Position numbers and translations under genes: made by a program
Assembly (NCBI GenBank): GCA_035710515.1
Contig: DASTDE010000001.1
Coordinates: forward strand, 868,001-932,000
DNA length: 64,000 nt
Reading direction: 5' to 3'
Source of the DNA: Candidatus Rubrimentiphilum sp.
GTDB taxonomy: Bacteria > Vulcanimicrobiota > Vulcanimicrobiia > Vulcanimicrobiales > Vulcanimicrobiaceae
Part shown: positions 58,134-64,000 of the stretch, in pieces
Layout: the number at the start of each line of letters is the position of its first letter
How positions within the stretch are numbered: the stretch's first letter is position 1
The notes under the pieces: generated by a model
Told to the model about the DNA's origin: nothing
The model's database searches: none
The model's input: only the letters and a program-made list of their open reading frames with translations

Positions 58134-58218
58134 TGGTGGGGAAGGAGGGATTTGAACCCTCACGAGTTTTGCCCGGCCGCTTTTGAGGCGGCTGCGTCTA
58201 CCGTTCCGCCACTTCCCC
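58134..58218 (-). tRNA. tRNA-Leu(CAA)
   Basis: On the minus strand the acceptor is GGGGAAG/CTTCCCC, the anticodon stem GCCGC/GCGGC surrounds CTCAAAA (anticodon CAA), a long variable arm (CGGGCAAAACTCG) and T-arm GAGGGTTCAAATCCCTC follow, discriminator A, and CCA is encoded (58136-58134). It is the only one of the six tRNAs here with a genomic CCA. It reads UUG. Confidence 0.95.
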
Positions 58219-58221
58219 TCG

Positions 58222-61200
58222 TCAGCGAGTTGGCAGAGGCGGCAGTTTCGCGAACGCCGCCAGGGCTGCCTGCGCTTGCGCAACGCCATGTGCCGGTTCA
58301 ACGCCGAAACGCACCTCGCGCGTTTCACCCGGCGCGAATGTCAACGTCAACAACGCATCCTGAGGATGGCGGTCCAGTTGGTGTTTTTCTACGTCGATCG
58401 AGGGCCAGGCGACTTCAAACAGCCGCTGTTTCTTGGCCTCATAGAAACCGTAGCCATTTGCCGCGGTGAGGATCTGCGTTTCCGGTGCGATCGCGATCGA
58501 CGAGAGCTGTTGCGCCCGCTGTGAGGTCGTCGCGGCGAACCGTGCGAACGTCTTCACCGTGAAGAACGGCACGCGAGGATAGAGTTGAACCGTCTTCTTG
58601 AAAGCAGCTCCGTTCGGCGGCGCGTCCGGGGCTGAATAGTCGAAGTCGATCGATGTCGGCATGCCGGCATTCGGCTTGAACGAGTAGCAGCGATTGAAGG
58701 TGCCGGTTGCAATGGGATGCGTGTATCGGGCGATGTAGTCACGATTCGAGGGCGGCGACACTTGCGACCACGTATCGCGAAATGCTCCGATCGTCGTGAA
58801 AAGATTGTCCCCCGTGCGCTTATCCTGGAGAATAAATGCGCGCGCTCCCGCGCACGGTGACACGACGAGTCTCAAGAACGCATTCTCCATATCGAAGGAG
58901 AGGTATTCATCGAGGTATGAATCGCCGCCGTAATACTGCAACGTAACGCCTGTGTCCGAGAAACCGGCCGGAATGACGGAGTAGAGCCAGCTGCCGGGCC
59001 GAAGCGGCAGGTGAACACCGCGCGGTAGCGGCGTCTGTTTCAGCCGTGTTATCGGACGATTCGGCGGGTATGCGCCGGCTGGGAGATTTACCGGAATAAG
59101 TGCCGCGTCGCGAGGCGCGACCGAGATGGCGCGAATAGCGGCGCGCATGCGGTCCGCATGTACGAAGCGCTGCTGGATACGCGCCGGCAGATTCTCGTAG
59201 TTGACGACGTTAAGGAATCCAAAGCGTTCGGCGGGCTCGACGAGCAACACCGCGTTCGGAATTCCGCCCGCGGCGGGATGTGAAATGTTGGCGGCCGCCA
59301 CATCTGCCGCGGTGTGGCCTCCATGGGCGCGGTACGCTTCGAGTTTCAGCTGAACACCGTGCGTGAAGGCGAGGCTCCGCGGGCCGGGTGGAACGATGAG
59401 CACCGGATAGCGTTGCAGATCGCTAAGCGGGGCAAATCGCAGGTCCACCAGCGCGCAGGTGATGCGCGCCGCGCGGCAATCGTGCTGCGCATCCATCGTT
59501 GCTTTGGCGATGGCGAAGACGTCGTCGTTCGTTAGCGCGGAAGCGTCGTAAGCGCTCGTAAGATATGCGATCGCCGCGTCGGCCTTCACATGCATCTGCG
59601 CCAGCAGCGGGCCGTACTTGTGAATGAGTTCGCCGAACCGTTGCGTCGGAAGCCACCGGCCTTGATGCGTGAGCTGCACCGACAGCGCGGCGTCCCAGGA
59701 ATAAAAGGCGTTGGCCCACGGCGCTTCCCAGCCGGGCGGGTTCAGTGTATCTTGCACCGGGAAATTCACGACACCGTGCGCGCCGGATTGCAGAAGCGTG
59801 TTCAGTGCAAGTGTTGTATTGGCGGGGTCCGCGGGGCGCGGCCACGCCTGATCGGCATCTTGCAGCCAGCCGGCCTGAAACTCGCTGACCATGACCGGCA
59901 GATGCGGCTGCGTCGCGATCAGTCCGGTTGAGAACTCCAGCTGCGCACGGTCGTGTTCGCCGATGCTGTATGCATCGCTCTGATACCAGTTGCCCCACGC
60001 CCATACGGGCGCGGAGGGCGTCACTTTCATGTCGTACGTGTTGATGAAGAGCGGCACGTGCGAGCCGGCAACCCCGCGCGTAACGGAGGCAAGATACTTT
60101 ATGTAGCGCTGAAAGTGCGGAGCGGGCCACGTCTGATTATCGAGGTAGGCCCCTTGATCGTCGTCCAGCGCGATTGCGATGACATCCCGCTGCCAAGGTT
60201 CGACAGCATGCAAAACGGTTTGCAGCCAGCGCGTCGCATAACGCATGTGGACGGAGTTGTTCATCCATTCAGCTGCCGCATCGTCAGAGTGTTGGTTCTG
60301 CAGCGTCGCGGTCGCGGGGTAACGTCCTTCGAGTATGTCGCGCAGCGGCATATTGTATTCGGGCCGCCGCAACAGCCAATCGGGATAGCCACCGTTGCGC
60401 CACTCGTTGCGAATGACCGGTCCCGGCCGCAAGATGACCTTGAACCCGTCGCGGTCGATGAGCCGCAACAGGCCGGCCAGATCGCGCCGTGGATTCGTCC
60501 GCCCGTTAAAATCGAAGTCGCCGTCGCGCAGCTCATGCCAGTTCCACATAACGTAGAGATCGATCGTGTTGATACCCATCGCGCGATACTGCGCAAGCGA
60601 AGCTTCCCACAACGGGCGTGGAATGCGTTCGTAGAAGAAGGCCGCGCCGTACACAAAAAACGGTTTGCCGCCAACGGTGTAGATTGGATAGCCGTTGCGT
60701 TGAACGATCGCGCTGCCGGGCCAGGCGCCCGCATTCGCGTGCGCCGGCGTCAGCGCAAGAATTGCCAGGCAGGCTAGTATTGCGAAGGGCCAGCGCCGCT
60801 GCACCCGCGCCGTCACGAGATAAGCGAGTATTCCGATGACCAGCCAGCCCACGCCAAGTACGATGGCAAGCGTGCCGGTGTAGTAGAAGGCGTAGAGCCA
60901 GCCGCACAGAGCGACCAGCGCCGGTAGCGGATAGAGCCACATGCGAAACGGCGCGCGTTCGCCCCGCGAGCGCAATACGAAGAGGCCCACGATCTGCATC
61001 ACGCCTTGAATCAACACGATGCCCGCAGTGAGAATGGCGATCACGTTGCCCAACTCGAATATGCATGCGACGAGCGCGGCGGCGCCGATGACGAGCAGTG
61101 CGACGTCGGGGAAATGTCCTCGCGAATCCAGATGCGCGAAGGGGCGAAAGAATTCGCCATCCTTGGCTGCGGCGTACGGTATGCGGGCAAAGCCTACAAG

Positions 61201-62088
61201 ATTACCGTAGACCGATGCAAAAGCCGTCACGAGAATAAGCCCGGTCACGATGCGTGCAGCGGTTGGGCCCCACGATTCCGCAACAATGGACGAAGCGATG
61301 AACTGCGGATTGCCGGCGGGGACTCCGTGCGCTAGGACGCCTATTTGCAGCGCGACGTACAGTATGGCCACGATGACGATCGAAAACACGATTGCGAGCG
61401 GAATCGTGCGATGCGGATTACGGACTTCATCGCCAAGCAGCGCGGCATCGCTGTAGCCGGTGTAATCGTAGAGCGTAATATATAAGGCGCCGCCGAGGCC
61501 GGCTAGGAACCCGGCGCCGAGGCCGGTATGCCCAGACAGCGTGAAAGCATGCGGTATATACGAATGCCAAAATGCCGCGGACATAACGAGAAGCAGCGTT
61601 CCGATTGCTATAACGGCAAAGACGGATCCGATCTTTGCGACCGTGGTGATGCGGCGGTAGAGAAGCGCGATAGTTAGAACTCCTACGGCAATTGCGGTCC
61701 AGACTTGTGCGGTATGCGAGGCCCCAATGCCGGGAACGAGATAGCCGAAATAGATTGCAAATCCAAGGTAACCGGTCGCTAGCAGACACGGCGCAAAAAG
61801 TAAGAACTGCCAGTTGAAAAGAAACGCGAGCAGTCTTCCCCAGCGGTCGCGGCCGAAGATCTCACGCAGATATACGTACGTTCCGCCGCTTCCGGGATAA
61901 CGCGAGGAGAGCTCGGCCCAAACCAACCCGTCACACAGCGCGACGATCGCTCCGGCGATCCAGCCGATAAGCGCCAACGGCCCGGCGAGTTGCGCGAGCA
62001 CTAGCGGAATAGTAATAAGCGGTCCGATGCCGACCATCGTGATCACGTTGATCGCGACGCCGCTGCGCAAGCCGATCCCGCGGATCAT
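58222..62088 (-). CDS. APC-superfamily permease fused to a GH35-like glycosidase
   Basis: A 1288-residue chimera starting at ATG 62088 (GAAGG six bases upstream). Residues 1 to about 455 form a 12-helix amino acid permease with the APC start SGVAINVITMVGIGPLITIPLVL and PHRTIPLAIVFSIVIVAILYVAL. A hydrophobic segment (RRWPFAILACLAILALTPAHA) then leads into a GH35-like domain: FFVYGAAFFYERIPRPLW, MGINTIDLYVMWNWHE, VILRPGPVIRNEW. The expected acid/base NEYG is replaced by DDDQG; the nucleophile region VMVSEFQAGW keeps Glu. C-terminal beta domains follow. The glycosidase half would lie outside the membrane. Confidence 0.85.
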   Translation of the reverse strand: MIRGIGLRSGVAINVITMVGIGPLITIPLVLAQLAGPLALIGWIAGAIVALCDGLVWAELSSRYPGSGGTYVYLREIFGRDRWGRLLAFLFNWQFLLFAPCLLATGYLGFAIYFGYLVPGIGASHTAQVWTAIAVGVLTIALLYRRITTVAKIGSVFAVIAIGTLLLVMSAAFWHSYIPHAFTLSGHTGLGAGFLAGLGGALYITLYDYTGYSDAALLGDEVRNPHRTIPLAIVFSIVIVAILYVALQIGVLAHGVPAGNPQFIASSIVAESWGPTAARIVTGLILVTAFASVYGNLVGFARIPYAAAKDGEFFRPFAHLDSRGHFPDVALLVIGAAALVACIFELGNVIAILTAGIVLIQGVMQIVGLFVLRSRGERAPFRMWLYPLPALVALCGWLYAFYYTGTLAIVLGVGWLVIGILAYLVTARVQRRWPFAILACLAILALTPAHANAGAWPGSAIVQRNGYPIYTVGGKPFFVYGAAFFYERIPRPLWEASLAQYRAMGINTIDLYVMWNWHELRDGDFDFNGRTNPRRDLAGLLRLIDRDGFKVILRPGPVIRNEWRNGGYPDWLLRRPEYNMPLRDILEGRYPATATLQNQHSDDAAAEWMNNSVHMRYATRWLQTVLHAVEPWQRDVIAIALDDDQGAYLDNQTWPAPHFQRYIKYLASVTRGVAGSHVPLFINTYDMKVTPSAPVWAWGNWYQSDAYSIGEHDRAQLEFSTGLIATQPHLPVMVSEFQAGWLQDADQAWPRPADPANTTLALNTLLQSGAHGVVNFPVQDTLNPPGWEAPWANAFYSWDAALSVQLTHQGRWLPTQRFGELIHKYGPLLAQMHVKADAAIAYLTSAYDASALTNDDVFAIAKATMDAQHDCRAARITCALVDLRFAPLSDLQRYPVLIVPPGPRSLAFTHGVQLKLEAYRAHGGHTAADVAAANISHPAAGGIPNAVLLVEPAERFGFLNVVNYENLPARIQQRFVHADRMRAAIRAISVAPRDAALIPVNLPAGAYPPNRPITRLKQTPLPRGVHLPLRPGSWLYSVIPAGFSDTGVTLQYYGGDSYLDEYLSFDMENAFLRLVVSPCAGARAFILQDKRTGDNLFTTIGAFRDTWSQVSPPSNRDYIARYTHPIATGTFNRCYSFKPNAGMPTSIDFDYSAPDAPPNGAAFKKTVQLYPRVPFFTVKTFARFAATTSQRAQQLSSIAIAPETQILTAANGYGFYEAKKQRLFEVAWPSIDVEKHQLDRHPQDALLTLTFAPGETREVRFGVEPAHGVAQAQAALAAFAKLPPLPTR

Positions 62089-62139
62089 CCGCCGACCTTC
62101 GGGGTAGTGAGTCCCGGACCTGGCGGCGAATTGCAACGC

Positions 62140-63183
62140 ATGCAAGATTCCAAATCGCGATACGCGCGCTTATTGCGGCTCGCCGGCGATATTCGCATCG
62201 AGTTCATCGAAAGCGCAGCATTAAAAGACAATCCGCTGGGGGATCCGTCGGAACGTCCGGTGGTCGCGTATCTGCCGCCCGGTTACGACCCGCAGGGCTC
62301 GCGCCGCTATCCGGTGCTGTACTGTTTGCACGGATACACAGGCGACGCGGCCGCGCTCATCGGCGCGCGTCCGTGGGAAACGAATGTCGTCCAATGGATG
62401 GACCGGCTCGTTTCGTCGCGCCGCATGCCCGAAGCCATTCTGGTTATCGTGGACGGATTCTCACGTTTGGGCGGCTCGCAGTACGTGAATTCAATTCACA
62501 ACGGCGATTACGCAACGTACGTCATCCGGGATGTTATCGGCCATGTCGACGCCACGTACAGGACGATCGCTGCCGAAGGCGGACGCGCGGTGCTCGGAAA
62601 GTCGTCGGGCGGTTTCGGCGCGCTGTACCTGTCCATGCAATATCCCGGGGTGTTTGCGGCATTCGCCTCGCACAGCGGCGACTCGTACTTCGAATATGCG
62701 CATCCGCGTGCGTTCCCGGACGTTCATCGAACGCTCGAGTCGTTCGACTGGAATATTGAAGCGTTTGTCGACCGGTTCGAGCGGCAGCGCAAACGGCAGC
62801 CGGCTGAGTACTCGACGATCGAGATGCTCGGATATGCGGCAGCGTACTCGCCGCGCAGCGCGGCAGCCTTCGACCTGGACCTGCCGTTCCAGCGCGAAAC
62901 GGGCGAGCTCGATCAAAAAGTTTTCGATCGCTGGCTCGCCTTCGACCCGGCCCGGATGTGCCTGGACAAGCGGGCGGAACTCGCCCGTTTACGCCTACGT
63001 TACCTGGATTGCGGCCGCAAGGACGAGTACGGGCTCGACATCGGCGCTCGCGTGATTGCGCGGCGCCTTCGTGAGCTTGGCCTCGAAGTGCGGCACGAAG
63101 AATTCGATGACGATCATCGAAATGTAGGCTACCGTTACGAAATCTCGTTGCCGGCGTTAGCCGGCGTGTTGGAGTCGCAGTGA
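62140..63183 (+). CDS. Esterase-D-type alpha/beta hydrolase
   Basis: A 347-residue carboxylesterase-like protein: VVAYLPPGYDPQGSRRYPVLYCLHGYTG is the oxyanion-side start, LVIVDGFSRLGGSQYVNS follows, the nucleophile is in VLGKSSGGFGALYLSM (GxSxG), and Asp and His follow in the C-terminal half (CGRKDEYGLDIG and EFDDDHRN). ATG 62140 is preferred over GTG 62107 because the latter would leave only 18 bases between it and the divergent permease start. Substrates could be acyl esters or carbonates; unknown. ATGA-type overlap with the next gene. Confidence 0.85.
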   Translation: MQDSKSRYARLLRLAGDIRIEFIESAALKDNPLGDPSERPVVAYLPPGYDPQGSRRYPVLYCLHGYTGDAAALIGARPWETNVVQWMDRLVSSRRMPEAILVIVDGFSRLGGSQYVNSIHNGDYATYVIRDVIGHVDATYRTIAAEGGRAVLGKSSGGFGALYLSMQYPGVFAAFASHSGDSYFEYAHPRAFPDVHRTLESFDWNIEAFVDRFERQRKRQPAEYSTIEMLGYAAAYSPRSAAAFDLDLPFQRETGELDQKVFDRWLAFDPARMCLDKRAELARLRLRYLDCGRKDEYGLDIGARVIARRLRELGLEVRHEEFDDDHRNVGYRYEISLPALAGVLESQ

Positions 63184-63761
63184 ACCGTTTTCTTCTTGCT
63201 GTTGCGATGTGCGCGCTGATGGTGTCCGCGAAAGCTTTCGCGCAGACGCCGCCGCCGCCGTCACCCGATGCGACACCGACGCCCTCCCCGTTTGAGTACA
63301 GCGATCCCGCCATGTCGTTCACGGCTCCTGAGGGTTTCTTACGCGTTCCGCTGGCTCCGCGCGACCCGGCAAAGTTCGACCAGCAAACGCTGATGGCCGG
63401 TTGGGTACGCGATCCGGGAAAGCCCGAGCAGCTGACGATCACGATCACGATGGAGGAGCACGATCAGGCGCTGGACGGCTTCGAAATGATCACTGAGAAC
63501 GAATTGCGCAACAAAGTTGACAGCGTGTTTTTTAAGAAGCCGCAGCTGACGCAGCTGAGCAACGGCATGCCGGCGTACTGGCAGGAACTGACGCTCGGCT
63601 CCGGTTTCGATACGCTCAAGCGCTTCGATTATGTCTGGATAGACGGAGTCCGGGGAGTCATCCTGGCGGTGACGGGCAAGTACGGGCATCTCGACGAGCC
63701 GACGGCGAAGAAATTGCTGGCCAACGCCTACGGCGTTCAGTACCCGAAGTACCGGCTCTAA
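63180..63761 (+). CDS. Secreted protein of unknown function
   Basis: A 193-residue exported protein with signal peptide NRFLLAVAMCALMVSAKAFA, cleaved near AFAQ, and a Pro/Thr-rich linker (TPPPPSPDATPTPSP). The remaining 155 residues form a compact alpha/beta domain (MSFTAPEGFLRVPLAPRDPAKF, LTITITMEEHDQALDGFEMI, YVWIDGVRGVILAVTGKYGHLD) like small periplasmic PsbP/YbgF-independent modules in general; no family is certain. GTG start overlaps the esterase stop (GTGA). Confidence 0.65.
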   Translation: MNRFLLAVAMCALMVSAKAFAQTPPPPSPDATPTPSPFEYSDPAMSFTAPEGFLRVPLAPRDPAKFDQQTLMAGWVRDPGKPEQLTITITMEEHDQALDGFEMITENELRNKVDSVFFKKPQLTQLSNGMPAYWQELTLGSGFDTLKRFDYVWIDGVRGVILAVTGKYGHLDEPTAKKLLANAYGVQYPKYRL

Positions 63762-64000
63762 CTCAGCGCGCTGCGCAGATCGTCGATCAAGTCTTCGCTA
63801 TCCTCGATTCCAACGGAAAGCCGCAACAAGCGGTCGGTCAAACCGCGCCGTTCGCGCTCTTCCTTCGGAATGGATCCGTGCGTCATGCGCGCCGGATGAC
63901 AGATCAGCGACTCGACGCCGCCTAGACTCTCCGCCAGGCTGAAGTACTTCAATTTATTCGGGAAGGCGAGCGCGCGCGCGTCGTCACCCTTTAACGTAAA
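63758..64000 (-). CDS. Cystathionine gamma-synthase/lyase-type PLP enzyme, C-terminal part
   Basis: The 5' end lies beyond the window; 80 codons and the stop are visible. KLKYFSLAESLGGVESLICHPARMTHGSIPKE and LLRLSVGIEDSEDLIDDLRSAL are the unmistakable C-terminal signatures of the Cys/Met-metabolism PLP family (MetB/MetC/CGL type). The PLP lysine region is outside the window, so the activity cannot be assigned. A second member of the same superfamily, metY, is at 17707. Confidence 0.88.
   Translation of the reverse strand, partial: FTLKGDDARALAFPNKLKYFSLAESLGGVESLICHPARMTHGSIPKEERERRGLTDRLLRLSVGIEDSEDLIDDLRSALS

Overview
The window is 64 kb of gene-dense, high-GC bacterial chromosome with no phage, IS or plasmid genes. 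Gene order in the core blocks resembles Firmicutes and other Terrabacteria: rpmE-prfA-prmC, rpsU-yqeY-nfeD-floA-phoH-ybeY-dgkA-corC-cdd-recO and ruvX-mltG-DUF1292. A probable outer-membrane beta-barrel protein (DUF5916 type) and many lipoproteins suggest a diderm. A GC-rich diderm Terrabacterium such as Ca. Eremiobacterota (WPS-2) or a relative fits best, but this is inference from gene content and order only.

Layout. 1-5.5 kb: the glpX end, a disulfide oxidoreductase, a two-subunit glutamine-type NAD synthetase, a siroheme-type dehydrogenase and cinA. 5.5-12.7 kb: a subtilase lipoprotein, then a BlaI/M56 sensor-repressor operon with two repeat-bearing proteins and a DUF5916 protein; three matching dyads look like BlaI operators. 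12.7-19.1 kb (minus): six overlapping genes, metY, CoA-binding protein, luxE-like, luxC-like, class-III aminotransferase and Gfo/Idh oxidoreductase. 19.1-25.1 kb: leuCD and secreted proteins, including a sedolisin. 25.2-33.8 kb: rpmE-prfA-prmC, pyrG, two glycosyltransferases, a stalk-domain protein and a peptide-binding lipoprotein. 33.9-46.1 kb: HIT protein, rpsU and a long housekeeping run to a DoxX protein. 46-58.2 kb: six tRNA genes among secreted proteins, tadA, an M20 amidohydrolase and aroA. 58.2-64 kb: a permease-glycosidase fusion, an esterase and the end of a cystathionine synthase/lyase-type gene.

Three themes stand out. First, four conserved genes (prfA, phoH, a MurG-like glycosyltransferase, a GT2) have no ATG, GTG or TTG that would give a full-length protein; their ends fit CTG, CTG, ATC and ATT starts, three with good Shine-Dalgarno sequences. 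prfA is the most striking: it follows rpmE in the same frame with only a UAG between, and RF1 is the factor that reads UAG. Second, a palindromic repeat family (TGTCATCSTGAGGTATCGAA plus a GAAGGG end) occurs at seven loci; it lies in frame inside ybeY and the luxE-like gene, forms the C-terminal tail of MetY, and supplies ribosome-binding sites for other genes. Third, the LuxE-LuxC-aminotransferase operon lacks luciferase genes and could convert a carboxylic acid to an aldehyde and then an amine.

Translational coupling is pervasive (ATGA, GTGA, TTGA, TAGTG, TAATG overlaps). Several genes have a -10 box 6-10 nt before the start codon, suggesting leaderless transcripts.
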